A stretch of 64,000 bases of DNA from Puia sp963742225 (lineage in GTDB: Bacteria > Bacteroidota > Bacteroidia > Chitinophagales > Chitinophagaceae), in the NCBI GenBank assembly GCA_963742225.1, contig CAVULD010000002.1, positions 434,001 through 498,000 on the forward strand, in the 5' to 3' direction. The position numbers were made by a program, and so were the translations under genes. Each line of letters opens with the position of its first letter. The first letter of the stretch is position 1. Shown in pieces: positions 55,979-64,000 of the stretch. The notes below the pieces were generated by a model. It did no database searches. It worked only from the letters and a program-made list of their open reading frames with translations, and had not been told where the DNA came from.

Positions 55979-56254
55979 TTACGAACGCGAAAATACCTAT
56001 GGCTATTGCCCCTATCGAGTCAATTACTCAGGTCAGGCAAGGCCAGGTTATGCAAACAATCCTTGGTTTTTTTAGGTGGTTAATTCCTCACGGGTGTTAG
56101 ATTTTACTTTTGGGTCAGATCGGACTTCATTTGGCTTATCTGCCGGCTTACGGCACCAAGCCCCAGTTCCGTCCTCTTCAGGGCCCCAAGGCGGCGAGGG
56201 CAGATCCATTGCTGCACCACTTGCTCGCCCGGAAAGCGCCCACCCTCGGGCAGG
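55979..56254. other. Spacer between cupin gene and hybrid megasynthase gene
   Basis: Follows the stop of the cupin gene on the minus strand. No hairpin with T-run, small frame with recognisable content or RNA gene was seen. The cupin gene may read through into the operon, or the promoter at 55951-55978 may serve it alone. Confidence 0.4.
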
Positions 56255-57106
56255 CTATACACTGGATTTGGTCCTTTCCTTCATCATACAGCGTTGGCCC
56301 GCAAACCACGCATAGCTATACAGGGCGATGGCCTTCATCGTCCCTTCTCGCTTTTTAAATATCCAAACATCCCTCAAAAAGTCTTTAAAATTTTTTCGAT
56401 TGAGTTGGTCAAATGCCACGGATATCGTGGGGTTGAGGGAATAGGCTGAGTGCCAAGTACCGAACGGGATAAAAAGCGTCTCTCCCGGACCGACAGTAAA
56501 AGTGATGGGCGTGGCTTGCCGATACTTGGGAAATTTTTCATAGTCCGGGCTAAAAATGTTTAATTCCGATCTCCATGGGTCATCGGCTTTTGGATACAGA
56601 TACTCCTCTTGTCCTCGGGGAAACACGGTAAACCGCTTTTCGCCGTACAGTTGGTTGATCCAGGCGTTTAAATGATAATAATCCAAGTGCAGATAAGGGA
56701 ACTTACCCCCAGGACCTCCCACGAAAACCTCTGTTGCACTGCCCCAATAGCCTCGCTGGAACCACTTACTTTCCAGCCAGTTGGGCACAGCATAATTCAA
56801 ATTCAATGGGGAAATCAGCGGCATCAGTTCCGGTAGTACGGTGGGGATGTCGAATAGGAAGGGATAGGGGGCAGGGTTGCTTTCCGAGCTGGTTTCGACC
56901 AAATCCATCACCTCGGACATAGTATATTGCTTTCCATCCTTTTGGGTGGTCCTATCGCCATAATTCTTTCTAAACCAATCCGGTGTAAACAGTCCCTTGG
57001 CCTTCCAGACACTGGTCGCATTCTTAAATACCAGCGGAATACCAGGCTTATAAAACTCGTTGATAAATTCTTTGGGGGAAATGTTGTCAACTTTTTGAAC
57101 TTCCAT
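56255..57106 (-). CDS. JmjC/cupin-8 protein, putative Fe(II)/2OG oxygenase (copy 1)
   Basis: 283 residues of the cupin-like (JmjC, FIH-type) family, many of which hydroxylate amino acid side chains using Fe(II) and 2-oxoglutarate. The iron triad is visible: His140-x-Asp142 in YLHLDYYHLNAW and His219 in FGTWHSAYS. N-terminal PGIPLVFKNATSVWKA and YTMSEVMDLVETSSESNPAPYPFLF are shared with the second copy at 57.9 kb. No signal peptide. Placed just upstream of the megasynthase operon on the same strand, it is a candidate tailoring hydroxylase for a carrier-bound residue or the final peptide. The substrate is inferred from location only. Confidence 0.85.
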   Translation of the reverse strand: MEVQKVDNISPKEFINEFYKPGIPLVFKNATSVWKAKGLFTPDWFRKNYGDRTTQKDGKQYTMSEVMDLVETSSESNPAPYPFLFDIPTVLPELMPLISPLNLNYAVPNWLESKWFQRGYWGSATEVFVGGPGGKFPYLHLDYYHLNAWINQLYGEKRFTVFPRGQEEYLYPKADDPWRSELNIFSPDYEKFPKYRQATPITFTVGPGETLFIPFGTWHSAYSLNPTISVAFDQLNRKNFKDFLRDVWIFKKREGTMKAIALYSYAWFAGQRCMMKERTKSSV

Positions 57107-57765
57107 ATGTACAGGGTTTAATTGTCACTTTATGTCTGTTGCCGGCTCCAGGAAATCTGGGCTTATCGCCCAGCTGATTCCAAGCCGATCGCCACGAGTC
57201 CTAACCCTAACCTTAAACCATAGAAACCATTGCACGGGTCAGTTTGAGACCTTCCTCAAAACCTAGCACCATCTTCCCCCTCGGACTATCGGGCTCCCCT
57301 GCTGCGCGCGAAGAATTGCTTTAATTTCTGGTTGCGCAAGACAATCCGCGGTCCCTTTTATCTCTCGGTTTTTTGAAGGACAAATGCCTCTGTGCGCCGA
57401 ACAGCAAATTTTGTGAAACTATTTAGCCTGGATTCAAAAAGCAGTTTTAGGTTGGAAGTATTCCCGCATGGAGATAAATGAAGATTCTTCATGGAAAAAT
57501 CCACTGCTGATTTAGGCGAGGTTAAATATAATTATCAACATTCCTTCGCTGGTCAAGCTACACAAAATCCTGACAAAAATGGACATTTTCAATCCGCTCA
57601 AAAGTAATCAATTATTCTTTATTTTAAAAGCAACCTAAGGATTAAAAAAGATATCCATGGGGCGTGCAGATTAAGGGTTTTCCTGCAAGAGGTTGGGCCT
57701 GTGGCTCCTCCATTTTCCGAGGGAAACCGCACTAACCCATTCACTTACAAACGCTAAATTGAGCG
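57107..57765. other. Long divergent spacer between the two cupin genes
   Basis: Part of a 790-base region from which both cupin genes are transcribed outward. Composition is AT-rich around 57.5-57.65 kb. No frame above 20 codons with recognisable content, no RNA gene. A CTAACCCTAACC string near 57210 is too short to mean anything. A 15-base palindrome lies at 57478-57492. Confidence 0.45.
57478..57492. repeat. 15-base palindrome ATGAAGA-T-TCTTCAT
   Basis: Perfect inverted repeat of seven bases with a one-base centre, near the middle of the divergent region between the two cupin genes. It is a suitable size for a dimeric repressor or activator site, but only one copy was noticed. Confidence 0.5.
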
Positions 57766-57796
57766 TTGCGCTTTTGGATATTTCTTTCTACCTTTA
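57766..57796 (+). promoter_or_regulatory. Promoter of cupin gene copy 2
   Basis: TTGC (57766-57769), a 19-base spacer and TACCTTTA (57789-57796), one base from a perfect TAnnTTTG. The ATG at 57897 follows after about 100 bases of leader with no evident small frame. Confidence 0.5.
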
Positions 57797-57896
57797 GCCG
57801 TGAGGCCCACCCGGAATAGGTGGTTGCATAGCCTCGCTATTTTTAGACTGGTAAGGACCAGCCGAGCTGTTTGAGTTCGGTATCAAAACAATCCCC

Positions 57897-58778
57897 ATGG
57901 CTACCCAATCAACCCTACGCCCAAGATCCATCACGTCCATAGATAAGCGCGAAGATATTTCTCAGCGGGACCTCGTCAAAGAATATGTGGAGCCTGGCAT
58001 TCCGGTCGTGCTCAAAAATGCCGCTCGTAAATGGGAGGCCATGGGTATGATCACCCCGGAGTTTATGAAGACGCGCTACGGCCATTTGACCAAGGTCGTC
58101 AAAGGGGTAACCTACACCATGTCGGAATTCATTGACCTGATGATGACCTCTACACCGGAACACCCAGCTCCGTATCCCTTCAATTTCAACGTAGAATATT
58201 ATTTCCCCGAATTGCGTAAATATTTTAAGCCTGAACTCGTATACGGAAAGCTAGACAGAATCAACCACCCGCTCATGCCTAGGTTCCTGATGAATGGGAC
58301 GGAAGTGTATGAAATGTTCTTGGGTGGGAATGGCGATTCGTTCCCCTTTCTACACATCGACGCCCTGTATTTGCATAACCAGTTGACCCAACTTTATGGC
58401 TCGAAGGATTTTATCATGTATCCGCCAGAACAAACCAGGTTCTTATATCCGCGGGCCGATAATCCCAAAGTCTCCCAGGTTGATGTGCTAAATCCGGACT
58501 ACGATAGATTTCCCTTATTTAAGGAAGTCCAGCCGCTGAAAGTGACGGTTGAGCAAGGAGAAACGCTGATGTTTTCCACAGGCTGGTGGCATGTGACCCA
58601 AATCCATGGCCCCTGCATATCGATGGGCAGGGCGCATTTGAATTCCTCTAATTGGAACCAATATTTGACCGACGAACACGAAATATTAAAAGCCAGAAAA
58701 CCCCTGCTGGCTTTGCCTTCCTTTTTGTATGGTAAATTACTAGGCCAACTCATGAACTTACAGGAGAAATTTGCCTAG
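57897..58778 (+). CDS. JmjC/cupin-8 protein, putative Fe(II)/2OG oxygenase (copy 2)
   Basis: 293 residues, paralogous to the protein encoded 790 bases away on the opposite strand. Shared blocks: PGIPVVLKNAARKWEA, YTMSEFIDLMMTSTPEHPAPYPFNF, FPFLHIDALYLHNQLTQLYGSKDFIMYPPEQTRFLYPRADNPKVSQVDVLNPDYDRFP. Iron ligands His153, Asp155 and His232 (GWWHVTQ). Likely a soluble 2-oxoglutarate-dependent hydroxylase. A role in maturing the assembly-line product is plausible because the duplicated pair is confined to this locus, but is not shown. Confidence 0.85.
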   Translation: MATQSTLRPRSITSIDKREDISQRDLVKEYVEPGIPVVLKNAARKWEAMGMITPEFMKTRYGHLTKVVKGVTYTMSEFIDLMMTSTPEHPAPYPFNFNVEYYFPELRKYFKPELVYGKLDRINHPLMPRFLMNGTEVYEMFLGGNGDSFPFLHIDALYLHNQLTQLYGSKDFIMYPPEQTRFLYPRADNPKVSQVDVLNPDYDRFPLFKEVQPLKVTVEQGETLMFSTGWWHVTQIHGPCISMGRAHLNSSNWNQYLTDEHEILKARKPLLALPSFLYGKLLGQLMNLQEKFA

Positions 58779-58827
58779 GTCTGAAGAAGGGCCAATATCT
58801 GTGCGGCACTGCCCCTCCGCGCCCATC

Positions 58828-60165
58828 CTATCTCTTAAATTGGGGCTTGATGTAGGTTTGGTAAAACTCCGGATAAAAGCGAACGGCATAGACAAACGTG
58901 CTTCCCACGTTGACGAAAAAATCTTTTCTCAGGATCCATTGCATGACGACAAAGAAGAGTAGGTCCGCAAGGCAATTACCATACACGGCCCCCATGATTC
59001 CATAACTCTGGATCAAGAAATAATTCAAGGTGAGCTTGCACACGGTGTGCAAGGTAATAACCAAGAAATTCAAATTGGGCCGACCGGTGGAATCTAGGAT
59101 CGTGCCGAACATGCGCTCATAAGGGCTAAGCAGGCAAATCAAAAAGGTGATTTTTACAGCAGGAATGGCCTCCGGATAATTTCCTCCCGCGATCAGACGC
59201 ACAAAGAAGCTGGGAAAAAGGAAAAACAAGAACAGGCAGGGCACCAGTAAAGCCAAGATTGTACCCACCGATTTCTCATATAAATACTTGCTGGCATTCA
59301 CGCCCTCGGCCATAAAACGTTTGGAACTTTGCGGAAATACTATCGTACCCACGGCATTGACGGGCAGATCAGCAAGACTAGCTATGCGAAGGGCGATGTT
59401 ATAGGCACCGGCCGCATCAGTTGACTTTATAGCGCCCAGCATCATTTGGTTGATGGTATTGGAAAACAGCGAACTGATAGAAGTCCCAAAAACGTATTTC
59501 CCATAGTTGAGCAGTTTCATCACCCATGCTTTCTGCAGGTCAAAAGCTAGGTAAAGATATTGGCGAACGAATAGAAATTCAATAGCCAAGGCCACCAGCG
59601 CACTTAAGGCCTGGACCCAGATTAGGCTGATCAAGGAGGTCTGGGTCTTGGTTACAAAACAATACAGGACGTAGAGGAAAAATCCGCCCTGCCTGATGGT
59701 GCTGGTGATGAATACACCGGAAAAGCTGAAGTTCGCCTGTTCTACGAATTGAAACTGGGCCAAGACACCCTGAATCAAATACACGACACTATACAGATAA
59801 AACATCAGCACAAAACCCGGGTAATGCCAGATATGGGCCAAGTACCCCGCAATGCTCAGGTTGATGATTATGCACAGCAACATCAGCACCCCATTAAGAA
59901 AATAGGACGCAGACAGAATCTTAGCATGGTCCTCCTTGCTTGATTCCGATAAGTATTTAATCAGAGCCGTCTGTATCAGCCCATTACGTGACATTTCGAA
60001 GATCGATGTCGTGGCCACAAACAAGGCCCAGATTCCAAAACTGTGCTTATCCAAAACCCGGACCAGCATATAAAATCCCCCAAAACCCAACAGCAGGCCA
60101 AGCATATTCTGTAGGATGGTGAAGGAACCTGATCTTAGCCAATAATGCCGCTGTTTATCATGCAT
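58828..60165 (-). CDS. Wzx/MATE-type flippase
   Basis: 445-residue polytopic membrane protein with 12 or so helices of the polysaccharide biosynthesis/MOP superfamily: SFTILQNMLGLLLGFGGFYMLVRVLDKHSFGIWALFVATTSIFEMSRNGLIQTALIKYL is the characteristic N-terminus, with KLLNYGKYVFGTSISSLFSNTINQMMLGAI in the middle. It moves a lipid-linked or amphipathic product across the inner membrane. Next to the peptide locus it could export that product; equally it may belong to an unlinked glycan pathway. Confidence 0.85.
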   Translation of the reverse strand: MHDKQRHYWLRSGSFTILQNMLGLLLGFGGFYMLVRVLDKHSFGIWALFVATTSIFEMSRNGLIQTALIKYLSESSKEDHAKILSASYFLNGVLMLLCIIINLSIAGYLAHIWHYPGFVLMFYLYSVVYLIQGVLAQFQFVEQANFSFSGVFITSTIRQGGFFLYVLYCFVTKTQTSLISLIWVQALSALVALAIEFLFVRQYLYLAFDLQKAWVMKLLNYGKYVFGTSISSLFSNTINQMMLGAIKSTDAAGAYNIALRIASLADLPVNAVGTIVFPQSSKRFMAEGVNASKYLYEKSVGTILALLVPCLFLFFLFPSFFVRLIAGGNYPEAIPAVKITFLICLLSPYERMFGTILDSTGRPNLNFLVITLHTVCKLTLNYFLIQSYGIMGAVYGNCLADLLFFVVMQWILRKDFFVNVGSTFVYAVRFYPEFYQTYIKPQFKR

Positions 60166-60378
60166 ATGCTAGTTGAGTTAAAAGGGCATCCCTACGCGGC
60201 CAGTGCCTTCTTGGGGGAAATGGGCCGGTCTTTAGCTCCGGGCTGGCTCATCCATTCCGCCCGGTGGGTACCGGGTCCAATTTACAGGTATTCCCCCTAT
60301 TTGTGAAAGAATTTTGCCTCTGTCCAGAGCCTCCAATTAAAGTGCTGGTCTGGTCAAAAGCCCACCTATAAACGCCGT
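60166..60378. other. Divergent spacer upstream of the FkbM promoter
   Basis: Region between the flippase start and the FkbM promoter. No gene, RNA or repeat recognised. A flippase promoter should lie here, but no clear TTTG-N19-TAnnTTTG was seen on the minus strand. Confidence 0.4.
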
Positions 60379-60409
60379 TTTGCCAGCATACCTAAACATT
60401 GTATATTTG
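60379..60409 (+). promoter_or_regulatory. Consensus promoter ahead of the FkbM gene
   Basis: TTTG (60379-60382), exactly 19 bases, TATATTTG (60402-60409). Both elements match the Bacteroidota consensus perfectly. The leader to the ATG at 60659 would be about 240 bases, unusually long, and holds two direct repeats. Confidence 0.65.
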
Positions 60410-60427
60410 GCCCGAAACACGTGTGTA

Positions 60428-60458
60428 TCAATCCTACTGTTCCCGGTTCAATCCTACT
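60428..60458 (+). repeat. Direct repeat TCAATCCTACT, 20-base period
   Basis: Identical 11-mers at 60428-60438 and 60448-60458. The 20-base phase is close to two helical turns, as for tandem regulator sites. They lie about 12 bases past the predicted transcription start of the FkbM unit. Confidence 0.6.
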
Positions 60459-60658
60459 CTTTGTACGCTACTTTACCTCTGATGGTGCTTGGTGTTTGCC
60501 TTGAAAATTAAATCGTGCTGCCTCTCCCTGTCGGTCAGACCGAAATGAACCCCAACCTGGGGCTCATGGTTGGATACTGATGGAGCAATGGTATTTTTTT
60601 TCCCTACCCCTATGCGCGACAACAGGATTTGCATTTTTTTAACCCCAACCAGGAGGCG

Positions 60659-61435
60659 ATGTTAAAAGACGTTCTAAAAAAGGCCCTAGGAATTCATGGA
60701 CTCTCCGGAGTTCAACCGCTCAAGAATATGGTCCATGTGGGTTCAAAATACCATGGGTACTGGATCCCGGATAATTTCCTGAACCACGATTCGGTTTGTT
60801 ACTGCATTGGCGCGGGTGAAGATATTTCCTTTGATACCGAACTGAAAATAGCATACGATTGCAGGCTCTATATTTTCGATCCTACCCCCGAGGGTAAAAA
60901 TCATTTTCTGAAATTAAAAGAACACACATCCCTGGGCAAACCCCTGGGCGTAGATGGGGACTCCTTCACCTATCGCATCAATTCCAAGCAGTTGGATGAG
61001 CTCGTCTACGTGGAAAAAGGCGTTTGGGACCAGGACACCGTTTTACGCTTCTATGCTCCTGTCATAGACAATTATGTGTCGCATTCTGTCTATCTATTTA
61101 AAGATTCCCATGATTTTATCGAGGCGCCCGTCGATCGGATTCGCAATTTCATGAAAAACTTAAATCATTCTACGGTAGATCTGGTAAAGATGGAAATTGA
61201 AGGCGCCGAATACACGGTCCTGGATACTATCATTCGCGATAAACTCGATGTCAAAATGATATTGGTCGAGTTTGATGAAGTCTTTCATGCCAATGGCTTT
61301 GGCTACCTTTTCCGGATTAAAAAAATCACCGACGAACTCCGAAAGGCAGGGTATCTGCTAGCTCACTCGACCCCTCAGTTCAAGCGCACCTATATCCGGG
61401 AGGATATCTATCGACAGCTCTTGGCCAACCAATGA
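60659..61435 (+). CDS. FkbM-family methyltransferase
   Basis: 258 residues. SAM-dependent methyltransferase of the FkbM type, which O-methylates sugars, fatty acyl or polyketide hydroxyls. GAGEDISFDTELKIAYDCRLYIFDPTPEG is the SAM-binding loop, and VDLVKMEIEGAEYTVLDTII is the FkbM hallmark (K-x-D/E-x-E-G-x-E). The ATG at 60659 is preceded by AGGAGG with only two bases between, unusually tight; an upstream TTG is possible but adds an unlikely N-terminus. It may modify the assembly-line product or a surface glycan. Confidence 0.87.
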   Translation: MLKDVLKKALGIHGLSGVQPLKNMVHVGSKYHGYWIPDNFLNHDSVCYCIGAGEDISFDTELKIAYDCRLYIFDPTPEGKNHFLKLKEHTSLGKPLGVDGDSFTYRINSKQLDELVYVEKGVWDQDTVLRFYAPVIDNYVSHSVYLFKDSHDFIEAPVDRIRNFMKNLNHSTVDLVKMEIEGAEYTVLDTIIRDKLDVKMILVEFDEVFHANGFGYLFRIKKITDELRKAGYLLAHSTPQFKRTYIREDIYRQLLANQ

Positions 61436-61644
61436 GTAGGTAGCAAGCGCTTTTCTGGCTGTGTGCTTCCTCTAATGGCACCAACTATTTGCTGCGGATC
61501 CCTATCGAGCCGAGCGCCCGCTTAATCAGGAGCCGGTTGTAGTCAGGGATTTGCAAACAATTTTAGGAGTTTTCTTTAAGTTGCGGGAAAATTTTCTGCG
61601 CCCAGTACGGTGTCCCCCCCAGAGCATAGGATCAAATCCCCGCA

Positions 61645-61675
61645 TTTGGACATTAAGCACATTTTCGTAGCTTCG
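61645..61675 (+). promoter_or_regulatory. Promoter of lpdA
   Basis: TTTG (61645-61648), 19 bases, TAGCTTCG (61668-61675), one base off TAnnTTTG. The ATG at 61726 follows after about 50 bases. Confidence 0.5.
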
Positions 61676-61725
61676 CACCTCCATCAAATGGAGTTAGTCC
61701 AACAGTAATCATAAAAAGTATTATT

Positions 61726-63129
61726 ATGCCTTATGATGTAGTCGTTTTGGGTAGTGGTCCAGGGGGTTATGTGGCTGCTATTCGCGCCTCCCAACTGGGC
61801 TTCAAGACCGCGATCATTGAAAAAGAAAGCCTGGGCGGAATCTGCCTCAACTGGGGCTGCATTCCTACCAAAGCCTTGTTGAAAAGTGCGCAAGTAATGC
61901 AATACATCAACCATGCCAAAGACTTCGGCATCGAAGCCAGCGGCCAACAAGACTTTCCTGCTGTAATTAAAAGAAGCCGAGGCGTGGCTGACAAAATGAG
62001 CAAGGGTGTGCAATTTTTGATGCGAAAAAACAAGATCGATGTCATCATGGGGTATGGGAAATTGAAAGCCAAAGGACAAATAGAAGTAACGGGAGCGGAT
62101 AACAAAACCCAACTGGTGGAGGCCAAGCATATCATCGTGGCAACGGGTGCCCGCAGCCGTGAGTTACCCAGCCTAAAACAGGATGGGAAGAAAGTTATCG
62201 GCTACCGAGAAGCCATGAATCTTCCCGTCCAGCCCAAGAGCATCATCATCGTTGGCAGCGGCGCTATCGGGGTGGAGTTTGCCTATTTCTACCACAGCCT
62301 GGGCACCAAGGTGACGATAGTGGAGTTTTTGCCTCGCATTGTTCCGGTGGAAGACGAAGAAATATCCAAAGAGTTGGAGAAAATATATAAGAAAAACGGC
62401 ATGGAAATCCTGACCAACAGCGAAGTCACAAGTGTTGACGGCAGTGGAGCAGGGGTAAAGGCAAAGGTAAAGACGCCAACGGGCGAATTGACGCTGGAAG
62501 CCGATATATTACTGAGTGCCGTAGGGATTGCCGCCAACATTGAAAACATTGGGCTGGATACTCTGGGCGTAAAGACCGAAAAAGGAAAAATCACGGTGGA
62601 CAAATTCTACCAGACCAATATTGCGGGTATTTATGCCATTGGAGATTGTGTACCCGGGCCGGCGTTGGCACATGTGGCGTCCAAAGCGGGCATCATTTGC
62701 GTAGAAAAAATCGGCTTCAACGAAAAAAAATATGCCCACCAACCCGAACCCATGGATTACGGTAATATCCCGGGCTGTACGTATTGTTCTCCGGAAATTG
62801 CCTCCGTTGGCTTGACCGAAGTCCAAGCCAAAGAAGCGGGCTATGCAATCAAGGTGGGAAAATTTCCGCTCAGTGCATCGGGTAAAGCGTCCGCTGCTGG
62901 ACATACCGAAGGGTTCATCAAAGTGATTTTCGACGCAAAATATGGAGAGTGGCTCGGCACCCATATGATTGGCTACAATGTGACGGAAATCATTATCGAA
63001 ACAGTTCTAGGACGTAAGCTCGAAACGACGTACGAGGAAGTACTCAATAGCATTCACCCCCATCCGACGATTAGTGAGAGCGTGAAGGACGCCATTGAAG
63101 TGGCGTACGGCGAAGCTATCCACCTTTGA
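61726..63129 (+). CDS. lpdA: Dihydrolipoyl dehydrogenase (E3)
   Basis: Reoxidises the dihydrolipoyl groups of 2-oxoacid dehydrogenases and the glycine cleavage system with NAD. 467 residues: FAD-binding YDVVVLGSGPGGYVAAIRASQLG, redox-active disulfide Cys40/Cys45 in GGICLNWGCIPTKALL, NAD site IIIVGSGAIGVEFAYFY, second FAD site YAIGDCVPGPALAHVASKAG and interface motif SIHPHPTISESVKDA with the catalytic His-Glu pair. Complete. It could serve the pyruvate dehydrogenase whose E1 beta is encoded at 2.1 kb. Confidence 0.96.
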   Translation: MPYDVVVLGSGPGGYVAAIRASQLGFKTAIIEKESLGGICLNWGCIPTKALLKSAQVMQYINHAKDFGIEASGQQDFPAVIKRSRGVADKMSKGVQFLMRKNKIDVIMGYGKLKAKGQIEVTGADNKTQLVEAKHIIVATGARSRELPSLKQDGKKVIGYREAMNLPVQPKSIIIVGSGAIGVEFAYFYHSLGTKVTIVEFLPRIVPVEDEEISKELEKIYKKNGMEILTNSEVTSVDGSGAGVKAKVKTPTGELTLEADILLSAVGIAANIENIGLDTLGVKTEKGKITVDKFYQTNIAGIYAIGDCVPGPALAHVASKAGIICVEKIGFNEKKYAHQPEPMDYGNIPGCTYCSPEIASVGLTEVQAKEAGYAIKVGKFPLSASGKASAAGHTEGFIKVIFDAKYGEWLGTHMIGYNVTEIIIETVLGRKLETTYEEVLNSIHPHPTISESVKDAIEVAYGEAIHL

Positions 63130-63315
63130 GCTTCAAAACCTGCTCAGCGCCATTTCAGTTGGACTCGCTCATGACCTCCAGGGATAGCTCTCGTACCCTC
63201 CTCTATCCCGTGCGTGCGATGCCTAGTCAACGACTTCGCTAGAAGTGCTCCAATAGTTCAGGGCCAGATTGACGCCGGAGCAAAAGGGCCCGGAGTCCAG
63301 GAAATTTTATTGACT

Positions 63316-64000
63316 ATGATGCAGCTCACCATTTGGGAAAAAGAAAGTTTTTACGACCATAAAGATGTCCTCATTGTCGGCAGTGGTTTTGTCGGTCTGT
63401 GGTGCGCCTATTACCTGAAAAAAAAACATCCCAAACTCCAGATCACGATCGTGGACCGGGCTATCATCCCTACCGGGGCCAGTACCCGAAACGCGGGATT
63501 TGCCTGCTTTGGGAGCCTCACGGAACTAGTTGCCGACAGTGCTTCGATGGGAGAATCCGCTATGCTGCAGTTGGTCGAGATGCGCTACCGGGGACTGCAA
63601 CGGATACGCAAGGTGTTCCGAGATAAGGAAATTGGCTATGCATCCTCGGGTGGTTATGAGCTGATCGGCGATGGCCAGTGGGCTGACCTGAACATCCTGC
63701 GGACCCAAATTGACCTGTTGAACCAAAAGCTTCGGCCCATCACGGGGCAGCCCAAGGCCTTTCATCTTAATGATTCGAAGATCGGCACTTTCGGATTTTC
63801 CGGCCTCGCCCATTTGATTGAAAATAATCTGGAGGGTCAATTGCATTCCGGTAAATTATGCCAAAACCTGCTTCGGCTCGTGCAATCGATGGGGGTTACC
63901 TTGCTAAGCTCGGTTGACATCACGGGTTTCTCCCTCTCTCAGGACGGGATTGAATTGGCGACCAATCAATCCTTCCCGCTGACGGCAAACCAACTGTTGA
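63316..64000 (+). CDS. FAD-dependent amine/glycerol oxidase-like protein (3' truncated by window)
   Basis: Frame open from ATG 63316 to the window end, 228 codons visible. DAO-fold flavoprotein: VLIVGSGFVGLWCAYYLKKKHP is the Rossmann GxGxxG FAD motif, followed by ITIVDRAIIPTGASTRNAGFACFGS, the family's A-S-x-R-N-A-G-F block seen in sarcosine/glycine oxidase-like enzymes and the tRNA-modifying relatives. The C-terminal substrate domain is outside the window, so no substrate is offered. It follows lpdA by about 190 bases. Confidence 0.85.
   Translation, partial: MMQLTIWEKESFYDHKDVLIVGSGFVGLWCAYYLKKKHPKLQITIVDRAIIPTGASTRNAGFACFGSLTELVADSASMGESAMLQLVEMRYRGLQRIRKVFRDKEIGYASSGGYELIGDGQWADLNILRTQIDLLNQKLRPITGQPKAFHLNDSKIGTFGFSGLAHLIENNLEGQLHSGKLCQNLLRLVQSMGVTLLSSVDITGFSLSQDGIELATNQSFPLTANQLL

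Noticed and set aside
57205..57222. Telomere-like CTAACCCTAACC string
   Set aside because: Only two units in a bacterial intergenic region; no wider repeat.
60629..60658. TTG-initiated extension of the FkbM protein
   Set aside because: Adds ten residues rich in Phe and Asn without family support; ATG 60659 has an AGGAGG just upstream.
1..64000. CRISPR arrays, tRNA or rRNA genes, insertion sequences and prophage
   Set aside because: No regularly spaced repeats, cloverleaf sequences, transposase or integrase motifs, or terminal inverted repeats flanking a gene were seen on reading through the intergenic regions.

Overview
The window looks like a chromosomal segment of a member of the Bacteroidota, probably from the Chitinophagia/Saprospiria side. 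Evidence: several intergenic regions carry the Bacteroidota-type promoter (TTTG or TTGG, 19-21 bases, TAnnTTTG), Shine-Dalgarno sequences are mostly absent, and the gene content fits (bacillithiol deacetylase BshB1, GH29/GH16/GH20 secreted glycosidases, OprO/P-like porin, MORN and Ycf48-like secreted proteins). No rRNA, tRNA, transposase, prophage or CRISPR array was found. Genes run on both strands in short operons.

Layout. Bases 1-16.9 kb: mixed metabolic and secreted functions (alpha-L-fucosidase, pyruvate dehydrogenase E1 beta, SRPBCC and DinB proteins, DUF218 protein, GH16 glucanase, an unassigned clan-A-like glycosidase, PAP2 phosphatase, CNNM/CorC protein, MFS carrier, parvulin, AroQ, GNAT). 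Bases 17.5-28.3 kb: a complete assimilatory sulfate reduction locus, cysH-cysD-cysN-cobA-cysJ-cysI, then a porin and a precorrin-2 dehydrogenase/TSUP transporter fusion. It covers uptake, ATP sulfurylase, APS reduction, sulfite reduction and siroheme supply. No CysC kinase is present, and CysH carries the cysteines of an Fe-S APS reductase. Bases 28.4-43.4 kb: rhodanese-thioredoxin fusion, Ycf48-like protein, Smc, beta-helix protein, GH20 hexosaminidase, universal stress protein, agmatine deiminase plus N-carbamoylputrescine amidase (agmatine to putrescine), and a fatty acid desaturase. Bases 43.5-61.4 kb: BshB1, then a small natural-product locus with a phosphopantetheinyl transferase, an NRPS (C-A-PCP-TE), an NRPS-PKS hybrid (A-PCP-KS-AT-ACP-aminotransferase), two paralogous JmjC/cupin-8 proteins, a flippase and an FkbM methyltransferase. 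Bases 61.7-64 kb: lipoamide dehydrogenase and the start of an FAD oxidoreductase.

The most interesting signal is regulatory. Both transcription units of the sulfur locus are preceded by a short unannotated reading frame (19 and 35 codons) ending in the same Met-Arg-Cys-stop. Both leaders also carry copies of the 10-mer TTAGTAGACT, two of them inside near-perfect TACTA-N3-TAGTA inverted repeats next to consensus promoters. In the cysH leader the last codons of the short frame form the 5' arm of a hairpin followed by nine T residues, 18 bases before cysH. This has the architecture of a cysteine-sensing attenuator combined with a repressor site, which I infer but cannot prove from sequence.

The second interesting system is the assembly line. 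The hybrid and the downstream NRPS are in the same reading frame, separated by one TAA and three codons, and the NRPS lacks an ATG start. The two proteins may be a recently split, or still partly continuous, megasynthase. Domain order predicts an amino acid extended by malonate, with the beta-keto group transaminated rather than reduced, then joined to a second residue (pocket signature close to glycine) and released by a thioesterase.
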